A DNA stretch of 11,623 bases from CAZCZR01 sp964503455 (lineage in GTDB: Bacteria > Bacillota > Clostridia > UBA1381), in contig CAZCZR010000054.1 in the NCBI GenBank assembly GCA_964503455.1, positions 1 through 11,623 of the forward strand, in the 5' to 3' direction. Below are positions 1-8,232 of the stretch, piece by piece. Below the pieces are notes generated by a model. That model saw only the letters and a list, made by a program, of their open reading frames with translations. It made no database searches and had not been told where the DNA came from. Each line of letters starts with the position of its first letter. Within the stretch, counting starts at the first letter, position 1. The position numbers and the translations under genes are program-made.

Positions 1-42
1 GTATCATAAATATGGATTTGGATTTAAGAAGGAGATTAGTTT

Positions 43-213
43 ATGATACGAGAAAGATATTTCGGCAATTGGGTGTCTTATAACGGTTATACTGACGCCG
101 GTTATTATTTAGGAGCGCGTTTTGTTCAATTTATATTGAAGAATAATACCTTTGATGAAATTATAAATTTTGATATTGAACAGGTAAAAACAGCATTTAA
201 TAACTTTATTTAA
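43..213 (+). CDS. 56-residue ORF, probable C-terminal remnant of a larger protein
   Basis: The 56-residue product begins MIRERYFGNW and contains a GYTDAGYYLGARFVQFIL stretch followed by DEIINFD. This tyrosine/glycine-rich 'GYYLG.rFV' helix resembles the last part of some putative zinc-dependent proteases (DUF2268-like), but the HExxH catalytic part is absent, so no activity can be assigned. A purine-rich AGAAGGAGA at 27-35 sits well placed before the ATG and could be a real ribosome binding site. The frame open from the left edge (Y-H-K-Y-G-F-G-F-K-K-E-I-S-L) ends in a TGA that overlaps this ATG as ATGA. Either two genes are translationally coupled, or one gene has been broken by a single-base frameshift at about position 43. 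I favour the frameshift or remnant reading because the protein looks like a tail rather than a whole domain. Family assignment is weak. Confidence 0.45.
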   Translation: MIRERYFGNWVSYNGYTDAGYYLGARFVQFILKNNTFDEIINFDIEQVKTAFNNFI

Positions 214-313
214 TTTATAGGTGATTGTAAAAACTGCGGTGAGTCAATCCGATAAATGTTTTGAACTTATGCTCTGAAGCTTTAATAAGTATCTTGGATT
301 TGTGAGATACACA

Positions 314-346
314 ATACCTGACGTACCGTTTCGGTGTGTCGGGTAT
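314..346 (+). terminator. Rho-independent-type terminator hairpin
   Basis: The arms ATACCTGACGTACCG (314-328) and CGGTGTGTCGGGTAT (332-346) form a 15-bp stem, including three G-U pairs in the RNA, closed by a TTT loop. The following ATTTATTATCGTTT is T-rich but not a pure T run, so efficiency is uncertain. It lies 100 bases after the stop of the left ORF and probably ends that transcript. Confidence 0.6.
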
Positions 347-426
347 ATTTATTATCGTTTATACGCAGACTGCTGCAACTAACGCTTGAACATATGTATA
401 TTCTTTAAAACAATAACAAGCATACG

Positions 427-468
427 AAAAAAAGCGGCGTATCGCACAATCGTGACAGCCGCTTTTTT
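427..468. terminator. Bidirectional intrinsic terminator
   Basis: AAAAAAGCGGC (428-438) and GCCGCTTTTTT (458-468) are perfectly complementary, giving an 11-bp stem with a GC core and a T run at its end on either strand. A small inner CAC/GTG pairing is possible in the loop. It can stop transcripts from both directions and sits upstream of the promoter at 595, with no gene of its own, so it acts as a backup to the hairpin at 314-346. Confidence 0.65.
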
Positions 469-594
469 GTACACTTTCCGTTGGACTGTCATAAAATCAG
501 CTGCTTTACTGTTTTATGCAATATTATTTGTAAATTTTTGTGAATGGATAAATAAATTGCCTGAACATATTTCTGAAAATATTTTTATTTCGTA

Positions 595-623
595 TTGCCA
601 AAAGGGAAAATGTGTGATACAAT
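595..623 (+). promoter_or_regulatory. Sigma-A type promoter with extended -10
   Basis: TTGCCA (595-600) is followed after exactly 17 bases by TACAAT (618-623), preceded by the TGn extension at 615-617. Transcription should start near 630, leaving a leader of about 24 bases before the phosphatase ATG at 654. No operator or riboswitch is visible in so short a leader. Without any clear terminator before 8163, this promoter could serve the whole rightward gene block. Confidence 0.75.
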
Positions 624-643
624 AGCAATATAGGATTTACAAT

Positions 644-650
644 GGAGGAA
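644..650 (+). promoter_or_regulatory. Ribosome binding site fixing the start at 654
   Basis: GGAGGAA lies just 3 bases before the ATG at 654 when counted from its last base, with the GGAGG core at the usual distance. An in-frame ATG at 642 overlaps this site and has no ribosome binding site of its own, so translation should start at 654 with MNIYILRHGE. Confidence 0.7.
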
Positions 651-653
651 AGT

Positions 654-1241
654 ATGAATATATATATACTGCGTCACGGCGAAACAGATTCCAATATACG
701 CTCGGCGTGTCTGGGAAGAAAGGATGTGCCGCTTAATAAACGCGGTTTTGAGCAGGCGGCGGAGGCGGCGGAAAGACTTGCCGGCATACCCTTCAAAGCG
801 ATATATTCATCTCCGCTCATACGCGCGCGCCTTACTGCCGAAGCGGCGGCAAAACCGCGCGGACAGGAGGTTATAACCGATAATTTGCTTATAGAACGGG
901 ATTTCGGAACGTGGGACGGTATGACATTTTCCGAGATCTCGTCAATGTATCCGGAGGAATATGAAAAATGGAAGCGCGACTGGCATGGCTACAAAATCCC
1001 TGGCGGAGAAGCTGATATATCGGTGCGAAAGCGCGCGGAGGAATTTTTGGCAAAGCTTAAAAGGACGCATGGCAGGGAGGATGTGCTTATAGTCACACAT
1101 CTTGGGACGGCGAGGCATCTTATAGCCTGTCTGCTCGGACTTACAATCGGCGCAAGCAGGGGCTTCTGGCTTGACAACTGCGGTGCGGCATATATATACG
1201 CGCCCGCGCAAGGCCCCGCAGTGCTGAAAAGATTAAATTAA
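654..1241 (+). CDS. Histidine phosphatase family protein (phosphoglycerate mutase / CobC-like)
   Basis: The 195-residue product is a complete cofactor-independent-of-metal histidine phosphatase (branch 1), probably cytosolic. The N-terminal LRHGET motif supplies the phospho-accepting His8 and Arg7. IYSSPLIRA gives Arg57, LIERDFGTWDG gives the acid Glu81, and VLIVTHLG gives the second catalytic His149. The LIERDFGTWDGMT segment resembles alpha-ribazole phosphatase (CobC) and broad-specificity phosphatases more than true glycolytic mutases, which are longer. The substrate cannot be set from sequence: no cobalamin genes are nearby, and a sugar phosphate or nucleotide is equally possible. It is the first gene after the promoter at 595-623. 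PurL follows after a 61-base gap without a clear terminator, so the two are probably co-transcribed. Confidence 0.88.
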   Translation: MNIYILRHGETDSNIRSACLGRKDVPLNKRGFEQAAEAAERLAGIPFKAIYSSPLIRARLTAEAAAKPRGQEVITDNLLIERDFGTWDGMTFSEISSMYPEEYEKWKRDWHGYKIPGGEADISVRKRAEEFLAKLKRTHGREDVLIVTHLGTARHLIACLLGLTIGASRGFWLDNCGAAYIYAPAQGPAVLKRLN

Positions 1242-1302
1242 AAGAAAAGCGGCGAACGTTTTTATCGGCAAAGACACCTCGCTGCGGTAACGGAGGAAAG
1301 TT

Positions 1303-4300
1303 ATGAACAATAACGTAAGAAGAATTTATGTTGAGAAGAAACCCGGATTCGATATTGAAGCGCAGGGAGTTTTGGAGGATCTTAGAGAAAATCTGTCGCT
1401 TGACGGGCTGACAGGCGTTCGCGTGATAAACCGCTACGACATCTCCGGCATGGACGATGACGAATACGCAAAATCTCGCGGTCTGATATTTTCCGAACCG
1501 CCGGTGGATCACGCGTATGACGAGGAAATAGACATCAGCGCGGACGCAAAAGTATTCGCCGTTGAATACCTGCCCGGTCAGTTCGATCAGCGCGCGGCAT
1601 CGGCGGAGGAGTGTGTGTCGATACTAACGGGAAAAGACCGCCCGTCGGTAAGGTCGGCAAAGCTGTATATTCTTTCGGGAAATGTGAGCGATGAGGAGGT
1701 TGAGCGCGTTAAAAGCTACGTAATCAACCCTGTTGAATCGCGTGAAGCGTCGCTTGAAAAGCCGGCAACGCTTGAGATGGACATCACCATGCCCGAGGAC
1801 GTCAGGACTGTGGACGGCTTCATTGATATGAACGATGATGAACTGTCGAATATGATAGCGTCAATGGGATTTGCTATGGATCTTGACGACCTCAATTTCT
1901 GCAAGGAATATTTCAAAAACACCGAACACAGAAACCCAACGGTCACAGAACTGCGCATGATCGACACATACTGGTCGGATCACTGTCGTCACACAACATT
2001 TTCAACGCGCATAAATGATGTTCGCGTACCCGATGGCAAATACGCCGACGCGATAAACGCCGCATTTGAGGAGTATAAGCAGGCCAAAGCGGAGCTGTAC
2101 GCGCCCGACAGGGATATGTGCCTTATGAATATGGCAACGATTATTGTCAAACAGCTTAAAAAACAGGGATATTTAAAGGAAATAGATGAGTCGGAGGAAA
2201 TCAACGCGTGTTCTATAGAGGTAGATGTGGACGTTGACGGCGTGACAGAGCCGTGGCTTATCATGTTCAAAAACGAAACTCACAACCATCCGACAGAAAT
2301 AGAGCCTTTCGGCGGCGCCGCGACGTGTCTTGGCGGCGCGATCCGCGATCCGCTTTCGGGACGTTCGTATGTGTATCAGGCAATGCGTGTTACAGGCAGC
2401 GGCGATCCGAGAACTTTATTAAAGGACACCCATGCGGGAAAGCTTATGCAAAGAAAAATCACCAAGGGCGCGTCGTCGGGATATTCGTCTTACGGCAACC
2501 AGATAGGTCTTGCGACCGGTCAGGTTCAGGAGATTTATCACGAAGGCTACGTTGCCAAGCGCATGGAGATAGGTGCGGTTATCGGAGCGGCGCCAAAGAA
2601 AAACGTTATCCGCGAGGTCCCCTCGGAGGGCGACATTATAATTCTTCTCGGCGGCAGAACGGGGCGCGACGGCATAGGCGGAGCGACAGGCTCGTCAAAG
2701 GCGCATAATGAGGAAAGCGTTGTGACCTGCGGCTCCGAGGTGCAGAAGGGAAACCCGCCTGTTGAGAGAAAATTACAAAGATTATTCCGAGATGCAAAAG
2801 TCACACATCTGATTAAACGCTGCAACGACTTCGGCGCGGGCGGCGTATCGGTTGCGATAGGCGAGCTTGCCGACGGACTTGTTATAGATCTTGACAAGGT
2901 ACCCAAAAAATACGAGGGACTGGACGGCACCGAGCTTGCGATAAGCGAATCGCAGGAGCGTATGGCTGTAGTTGTGCGTGCGTCTGACGCAGATGCATTT
3001 ATCGCGTATGCGAACGCGGAAAACCTTGAGGCAACAAGGGTTGCCGAGGTGACAAGCGCGAACCGCCTTGTAATGAGCTGGCGCGGCAAAACCGTATGCG
3101 ATATATCGCGCGATTTCTTAAACACCAACGGCGCAACAAAGAACACCGATATAGAAGTTGTTCTGCCGGCAGGCGATGTTTTTCCGGCAAAAGATGATGT
3201 TAAGGACGTAAAGAGCGAGTGGCTCAAAACTCTGTCGGATTTGAATGTATGCTCGCAGAAAGGTCTGGCGGAGAAATTCGACTCGACAATAGGCGCGGGT
3301 TCGGTGCTGATGCCTTTCGGCGGAAAGTACCAGCTTACGCCGTCGGACGGTATGGCTGCGAAGGTTCCTGTACTTAAAGGCACGACCAATACGGCTACAG
3401 TTATGACGTTCGGATATGATCCCAATCTGTCAAGCCGAAGCCCGTTCCATGGCGCGACATACGCGATAGTGGAGTCTGTGTCAAAGGCTGTAGCTCTCGG
3501 CGCCGATTATAAGAAAATTTACCTGACTTTCCAGGAATACTTCGAGCGTCTCGGCACAGATCCCAAGCGCTGGGGCAAACCGTTCGCGGCTTTAATGGGC
3601 GCGTATAACACGCAGCTCAATCTGAAGATCGCGGCGATAGGCGGCAAGGACTCGATGTCAGGCTCATTCAATGATCTTGATGTCCCGCCGACACTGACGT
3701 CATTCGCAGTCGCACCCGTAAAGGCGGATAAGGTTATCTCGCAGGAGTTTAAGAAACCGGGTTCAAGCGTGGTTATGGTTACATTTGACCGTGACGAAAA
3801 CGATCTGCCCGATTTTGAACAGCTAAAGTCGATGTATGAGATCGTTCACTGTATGATCGAGAACGGACAGGTTCTTTCCGCAAGCGTTGTAAAGAGCTTC
3901 GGGCTTGCCGAAACCGTTTCAAAAATGGCGTTCGGTAATATGATAGGCTTTAAATTTAATGATGATATAGACACTGACCTTCTGTTTAACGCTCAGCTCG
4001 GTTCGATAGTTTTGGAGCTTAGCGATAATTGGGGAGCGGTGCTTACAACGGGAACCGAGCCGAAAATAGTGAAGCTTGGCAAAACTCAGCAAAAGGCAAG
4101 CATTGACGTTTCGAGCGTTAGCATACAGCTTGACGAAGCTGTTTGCGCGTGGACAAAGCCGCTCGAGAAGATATTCCCGACAAAGGCGGGTCATTTTACC
4201 GGAGAGCCTAAAACCTACTCATACGACAAGCGCGGCGTTACCGTTGCCTCGCAAAAATTCGCGAAGCCGAGAGTATTCATACCCGTATTCCCGGGTACAA

Positions 4301-5061
4301 ACTGCGAGTATGAAACCGCAAAGAGATTTGAGGAAGCTGGCGGTATCGCTGATGTATTCGTAGTGAGAAACCTAAGCGCGGCGGATGTTGAGTATTCAAT
4401 GGCGGAAATGAAAAAGCGCATTGACAGCTCGCAGATCATCATGATACCCGGCGGCTTCTCCGGCGGTGACGAGCCTGACGGTTCGGGTAAATTTATCGCT
4501 ACGGCATTCAGGAATCCGCTTGTCAAGGATGCGGTTATGAATATGCTCAAAAACCGCGACGGTCTTATGCTTGGCATATGCAACGGCTTTCAGGCGCTGA
4601 TCAAGCTTGGACTTGTACCGTATGGCGAGATACGCGACCTTGAGGATAATTCGCCCACGCTGACATTCAACACCCTCGGCAGACACGTTTCCTGCATGGT
4701 AACAACGCGCATCGCATCGAATAAGTCGCCGTGGTTTGCGAATGTAAATACGGGAGAGCTTCATAAGATAGCGGTATCACACGGCGAGGGACGCTTTATA
4801 GCATCGCCGGAGCAGATAGCGGAGCTTGCCGCCAACGGTCAGATCGCGACTCAGTATGTGACGCTTGACGGAAAAGCCACCTATGACATAGCGTATAATC
4901 CCAACGGCTCCGCGCAAGCGATAGAGGGCATTACAAGTCCTGACGGCAGAGTTCTTGGAAAAATGGGTCATTCTGAGAGAATCGGCACAAATATTGCCTC
5001 GAATATCCCCGGCGAAAAGGATCAGCAGCTCTTTAAGGCGGGAGTGCAATATTTTAAATAA
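1303..5061 (+). CDS. purL: Phosphoribosylformylglycinamidine synthase, single-chain (PurL with glutaminase domain)
   Basis: This 1252-residue cytosolic enzyme catalyses the fourth step of purine synthesis: FGAR + ATP + glutamine to FGAM + ADP + phosphate + glutamate. Residues 1 to about 160 form the PurS-like N-terminal part. The linker region ends in DTYWSDHCRHTTF (221-233). Two synthase halves follow, with HNHPTE (327-332), AIRDPLSGRS and GGRTGRDGIGGATGSS (450-465). From about residue 990 comes the class I glutaminase domain: PVFPGTNCE, GGFSGGDEPDG, the nucleophile Cys1093 in GICNGFQ, and His1223/Glu1225 in GHSER as the rest of the triad. Length and the fused glutaminase match the large PurL form common in Clostridia, so no separate purQ or purS is needed. 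The start is supported by GGAGG at 1292-1296. No other pur gene and no PurR box or purine riboswitch is visible nearby. Confidence 0.97.
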   Translation: MNNNVRRIYVEKKPGFDIEAQGVLEDLRENLSLDGLTGVRVINRYDISGMDDDEYAKSRGLIFSEPPVDHAYDEEIDISADAKVFAVEYLPGQFDQRAASAEECVSILTGKDRPSVRSAKLYILSGNVSDEEVERVKSYVINPVESREASLEKPATLEMDITMPEDVRTVDGFIDMNDDELSNMIASMGFAMDLDDLNFCKEYFKNTEHRNPTVTELRMIDTYWSDHCRHTTFSTRINDVRVPDGKYADAINAAFEEYKQAKAELYAPDRDMCLMNMATIIVKQLKKQGYLKEIDESEEINACSIEVDVDVDGVTEPWLIMFKNETHNHPTEIEPFGGAATCLGGAIRDPLSGRSYVYQAMRVTGSGDPRTLLKDTHAGKLMQRKITKGASSGYSSYGNQIGLATGQVQEIYHEGYVAKRMEIGAVIGAAPKKNVIREVPSEGDIIILLGGRTGRDGIGGATGSSKAHNEESVVTCGSEVQKGNPPVERKLQRLFRDAKVTHLIKRCNDFGAGGVSVAIGELADGLVIDLDKVPKKYEGLDGTELAISESQERMAVVVRASDADAFIAYANAENLEATRVAEVTSANRLVMSWRGKTVCDISRDFLNTNGATKNTDIEVVLPAGDVFPAKDDVKDVKSEWLKTLSDLNVCSQKGLAEKFDSTIGAGSVLMPFGGKYQLTPSDGMAAKVPVLKGTTNTATVMTFGYDPNLSSRSPFHGATYAIVESVSKAVALGADYKKIYLTFQEYFERLGTDPKRWGKPFAALMGAYNTQLNLKIAAIGGKDSMSGSFNDLDVPPTLTSFAVAPVKADKVISQEFKKPGSSVVMVTFDRDENDLPDFEQLKSMYEIVHCMIENGQVLSASVVKSFGLAETVSKMAFGNMIGFKFNDDIDTDLLFNAQLGSIVLELSDNWGAVLTTGTEPKIVKLGKTQQKASIDVSSVSIQLDEAVCAWTKPLEKIFPTKAGHFTGEPKTYSYDKRGVTVASQKFAKPRVFIPVFPGTNCEYETAKRFEEAGGIADVFVVRNLSAADVEYSMAEMKKRIDSSQIIMIPGGFSGGDEPDGSGKFIATAFRNPLVKDAVMNMLKNRDGLMLGICNGFQALIKLGLVPYGEIRDLEDNSPTLTFNTLGRHVSCMVTTRIASNKSPWFANVNTGELHKIAVSHGEGRFIASPEQIAELAANGQIATQYVTLDGKATYDIAYNPNGSAQAIEGITSPDGRVLGKMGHSERIGTNIASNIPGEKDQQLFKAGVQYFK

Positions 5062-5113
5062 TAATTAGATTACGTGTACGAAATATTAAATTAAGATTTG
5101 TGAGGAATAGCAT

Positions 5114-6217
5114 ATGAACAAAAAAATTATGGCAGCAGCTTTGGCGGCGGTTATGCTTGCGTCGCCGACGGCGCTTGCCGATTCGGACATCAATATATTT
5201 GTAAACGGGAACTATATCGACTGCAGCTCATATGTAATAGACGACACAACGTATATACCTTTGCGCGCCGTATCCGAAGCGCTTGGCGCGGATGTGGGAT
5301 ACGATGAAACAACAAATACCGCAAGCATTACGCTTGGGGAGGACAACAGTATTCCGAAGATGATTGAGGACGTGTCGCAGAGCGTGGTTGCCATTGTAGG
5401 CAATTCAAACGCGACGGACGCTTACGAGGGCTACGGCATAGGCACAGGCGTGGTCGTTAAAAGCAACGGTCATATACTGACTAATTACCACGTTGTGGAA
5501 AATATCAAAAATATAACGGTAATTTTCAGTGACGGGACCGGTTATCCGGCAACGGTGCTGTACGGAGACGCCACGGCGGATCTTGCGGTTATAAAAATAA
5601 GCCGTCTCGGCTTGAAGCCGATACAGTTCGCCGATGAAAACAGCATAGCTGTTGGGCAGACAGTCTTTGCCATAGGTACCCCGCTGTCGCTCTCATACCG
5701 CAATACGGCAACGCGCGGCATGATAAGCGGCATAGGCGTGACCGTCAGTGATAACTATTACAGCTATATCCAGTCGGACGCGGTTATAAACGGAGGCAAC
5801 TCCGGCGGTCCTTTGGTCAACTCCGAAGGAAAGCTCGTCGGAATAAACGCCATAAAGAACGTCAGCACCGGAGTGGAGGGTATGTCATTTTCTATTCCGG
5901 TCGATACGGTGAAATACGCGCTTGAACAGTTTGAAACAAACGGCAAAATAGTGCGGGCGGATATAAATACCGTTTTTGAGGAATCATGGGAAGCTAAAAT
6001 AGGCTTGCCCACCCAAAAGGGACTTACCGTAAAAAGCTCTGCGAGCGGAGTGCTTCTACCGGGCGATGCGGTGACGGCTGTAAACGGCGTTGAGATCCAC
6101 AGCAAGGTGGACTACAATGAGGCATTGAAAAAGACGTTTGACGGCGGAAACATCGTTCTTACGGTTGAGCGCGGCAGCGAAACGCTGCAGCTTGAGGCGG
6201 TGCCGGAGCTAAAATAA
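5114..6217 (+). CDS. Secreted HtrA-like serine protease with copper amine oxidase N-terminal-like domain
   Basis: The 367-residue product has a signal peptide (basic MNKK, hydrophobic core, ALAD cleavage region near residue 22), so it acts outside the membrane. Residues 25-75 are one unit of the copper amine oxidase N-terminal-like domain (VNG, TYIPLRAVSEALGADV, YDE), a module often seen at the start of secreted Clostridia proteins. Residues 80-275 are an S1C trypsin-like protease domain with a complete triad: His126 in TNYHVV, Asp156 in ADLAVI and Ser230 in GGNSGGPL. Residues 302-367 resemble the second half of a PDZ domain (LPGDAVTAVNGVEIHS, IVLTVERG), but the usual peptide-binding loop is shortened. 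It probably cleaves or checks misfolded or specific envelope proteins. A GAGGA ribosome site lies at 5102-5106. It sits 52 bases after purL and 25 bases before the next secreted protein. Confidence 0.9.
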   Translation: MNKKIMAAALAAVMLASPTALADSDINIFVNGNYIDCSSYVIDDTTYIPLRAVSEALGADVGYDETTNTASITLGEDNSIPKMIEDVSQSVVAIVGNSNATDAYEGYGIGTGVVVKSNGHILTNYHVVENIKNITVIFSDGTGYPATVLYGDATADLAVIKISRLGLKPIQFADENSIAVGQTVFAIGTPLSLSYRNTATRGMISGIGVTVSDNYYSYIQSDAVINGGNSGGPLVNSEGKLVGINAIKNVSTGVEGMSFSIPVDTVKYALEQFETNGKIVRADINTVFEESWEAKIGLPTQKGLTVKSSASGVLLPGDAVTAVNGVEIHSKVDYNEALKKTFDGGNIVLTVERGSETLQLEAVPELK

Positions 6218-6242
6218 ATATTATGATGAAAGGAAAGAAAAC

Positions 6243-8153
6243 ATGAAAAGAAAAATCATTGCGGCACTGACAGCCGCCGCTCTTATGACATCCGGTGCCG
6301 CTTACGCCAAAGAGCCTGAAACGGATTCCGTAGAGATCGAGATAACCATAGGCAGCGATGTTATATACATAAACGGCGAGGAATATACAACAGAACCGGC
6401 GTATACCGTGGGTGACGGCGTGACTTTGGTGCCGCTTCGCACAGTGACGGAAGCATTCGGAGCCGAGGTCAGCTGGGATGACAGCGGAAAGATCGTGCTT
6501 TCATACAAGGATGTGACGATCACTCTTGAGATAGGAAACTACACGGCCCATATAAACGATTACGCCGAGGTCATGCCCGCGGCTCCCGAGCTTATGAACG
6601 ATACGGCAATGATCCCGCTTCGCTTTATTGCCGAAAATTTTGATGCGGACGTGGATTATGATGAGCAAACCGATACGGTGTATATCGAAAAGAATGATGA
6701 AAGCTACGGCTCCACCATCACCTCGTATACCGACAAGGCGCGTATAGGCGACAGCTATTTTAACTGGTCTATGGATACGCCGGCGCAGTATTTTTACGCA
6801 AGCGGCGGAGATGTTAAAGACGCTGTTATGTTTGCGGGCAAGGAAATTGATTCAAGCATAACTATTTTTATAGATGATATTGATGAAGATTTTGAACAGG
6901 ATATAAACAAGCTGTATATCCGCGCAAAAGAATCCATGTACGGATACGCCGCCATAATAGACAGCAAGTGCTATAAGACCGCGGAAGGCTATGACTGTAT
7001 TGAATTTGAAACGGTTGACTATTCGGGAAGGAAGTATGATAAGTATATCATAACGGAAGAAAAGCTTTACAGCGTAACTCTCAGCATTGGCTATGATTTG
7101 AGCTTCGCGGACAGAGAGATTGCCAAAGCGGTATTTGATTCATTCAAGCCCCTGTTTATAGACGGGGACGATATATCGGATATATCGAACGTGGAGAACG
7201 GAATGAGACTTTTTGAGCATGAAGGCTCCAAAATATCAATGTATCTTCCGGCGAAATGGTCAACAAAAACGGGAACGCTGAATAATCGTTATAACATATA
7301 TTCCGATGAGGATGACGGGTTTATTTCAATGTCGATTTTCTATGCTCCCGATGAGGATCCGCAAAAATACGCTTTGACCGCACAGACGGGAAGAAAGCTT
7401 GTGGAAAACACCGAAATATCCGCCACGACCGATGTATACACCTCGGAATTTGACAGCGGCATCACGGCATATTGTTACGACACAAAAATCGATAACAGCA
7501 GAGCGGAAAAGGGCGGCATATATAATCGCACCGATATGTTTTTCAAAAACGGCGATTATATGTATAAGCTGCGTGTAAAAACGCCCAATGAGGACACCGA
7601 AACGCTTGCGAAGATAAGGGAAACGCTTAAAGCCGGCGAGCTTATTGTCGATGAGTTTGACAAGGTGCAGTATGAGGACTATACGGATGAGTATATCTTC
7701 GACTATGAGGTGGATGATATTAAGTTTAGCCTTGCGTCGAATTGGATTGAGAACACATCCTATTTCAGTACAGCAAATTCCTTCACAAAGACGACCACGG
7801 GCGAAAGCCTTTCCGTGTCGGCAATAAACGCGAAGCAGGTGCTGAAACAAACCGAAAAAGAGGGCATAGAATGGTATGAAATGCTGCTTGAAACCCTTGA
7901 GGACGCATTGGGTGAGAATGACTCGTTTACCGAGGACGTGTATACGAGAGAAATCAACGGCAACACATATTATGTATACAGCGTTGAGTCAACAGGCGGA
8001 AGCGAGGTTGAATACAACGTTTCGTATGTAACGATGATAGGTGATAAGCTGTATGTGATCGATCACACCGTTTCGGACGAGTTTAAAACCTCGGCAGTAT
8101 ATGAGGAGCTTGAAAAAATCATAGGCACAATGGAGTATGGGATAAAGGAATAA
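6243..8153 (+). CDS. Secreted protein: copper amine oxidase N-terminal-like domain plus three tandem alpha/beta domains
   Basis: I do not recognise a named function for this 636-residue protein. A signal peptide (MKRK, alanine-rich core, AYAKE near residue 22) marks it as exported. Residues 40-150 hold a full copper amine oxidase N-terminal-like domain of two repeats (VPLRTVTEAFGAEVSWDD, then IPLRFIAENFDADVDYDE). Three regions then look like copies of one fold: about 165-305, 320-465 and 485-632. Each opens with an 'I.f.lP..W'-like strand (NWSMDTPAQYF, ISMYLPAKW, IKFSLASNW) and ends with an acidic helix (IAKAVFDSFKPLF, LAKIRETLKAGEL, YEELEKIIGTM). This layout resembles PsbP/DcrB/Mog1-type modules; that is inference. 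The protein is acidic and rich in Asp, Glu and Tyr, with no catalytic motif that I can see. There is no LPXTG motif or membrane anchor. It is closely coupled to the protease upstream, with AAAGGAAAG before the ATG. Confidence 0.85.
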   Translation: MKRKIIAALTAAALMTSGAAYAKEPETDSVEIEITIGSDVIYINGEEYTTEPAYTVGDGVTLVPLRTVTEAFGAEVSWDDSGKIVLSYKDVTITLEIGNYTAHINDYAEVMPAAPELMNDTAMIPLRFIAENFDADVDYDEQTDTVYIEKNDESYGSTITSYTDKARIGDSYFNWSMDTPAQYFYASGGDVKDAVMFAGKEIDSSITIFIDDIDEDFEQDINKLYIRAKESMYGYAAIIDSKCYKTAEGYDCIEFETVDYSGRKYDKYIITEEKLYSVTLSIGYDLSFADREIAKAVFDSFKPLFIDGDDISDISNVENGMRLFEHEGSKISMYLPAKWSTKTGTLNNRYNIYSDEDDGFISMSIFYAPDEDPQKYALTAQTGRKLVENTEISATTDVYTSEFDSGITAYCYDTKIDNSRAEKGGIYNRTDMFFKNGDYMYKLRVKTPNEDTETLAKIRETLKAGELIVDEFDKVQYEDYTDEYIFDYEVDDIKFSLASNWIENTSYFSTANSFTKTTTGESLSVSAINAKQVLKQTEKEGIEWYEMLLETLEDALGENDSFTEDVYTREINGNTYYVYSVESTGGSEVEYNVSYVTMIGDKLYVIDHTVSDEFKTSAVYEELEKIIGTMEYGIKE

Positions 8154-8162
8154 CAGAAAAAC

Positions 8163-8218
8163 AAAAAAGCTCTCGCCAATTCGGCTCAAAAACCGAAATA
8201 AGCGCATGAGCTTTTTTT
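8163..8218. terminator. Bidirectional terminator between convergent operons
   Basis: AAAAAAGCTC (8163-8172) pairs with GAGCTTTTTT (8208-8217), and an inner TTCGG/CCGAA hairpin strengthens the structure. There are T runs on both strands, so it can end the rightward transcript after the stop at 8153 and the leftward one after the stop at 8233. It fills almost all of the 79-base gap between the convergent genes. Confidence 0.8.
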
Positions 8219-8232
8219 GATGCATTGATTCA

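Larger units (their letters stand above)
214..594. other. AT-rich intergenic region with two terminator-like hairpins
   Basis: No convincing gene lies between the short left ORF and the promoter at 595. The region contains short inverted repeats (ACTTAT 265-270 with ATAAGT 285-290, and GTATCT 289-294 with AGATAC 305-310). These are followed by the stronger hairpins at 314-346 and 428-468. An open frame at 386-625 is rejected because it crosses the second hairpin and the downstream promoter. The stretch probably ends transcription from the left and insulates the next operon. Confidence 0.6.

Noticed and set aside
386..625. 79-residue open frame in the left intergenic region
   Set aside because: It runs through the bidirectional terminator at 428-468 and the promoter at 595-623, has no ribosome site, and its sequence looks random.
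642..653. Upstream ATG start for the phosphatase
   Set aside because: This ATG overlaps the GGAGGAA ribosome site itself, and the family's N terminus begins directly at the later ATG.
1242..1302. Terminator or purine riboswitch between the phosphatase gene and purL
   Set aside because: I see no stable stem with a T run and no purine aptamer core in the 61 bases.
2547..3425. 292-residue open frame antisense to purL
   Set aside because: It is Ser/Thr/Pro-rich and low in meaning, typical of the reverse complement of a GC-leaning gene, and purL motifs occupy the other strand without break.
7326..7850. 174-residue antisense frame within the triple-domain protein gene
   Set aside because: It has no recognisable domain or ribosome site, and the plus-strand gene is continuous with repeat structure across it.
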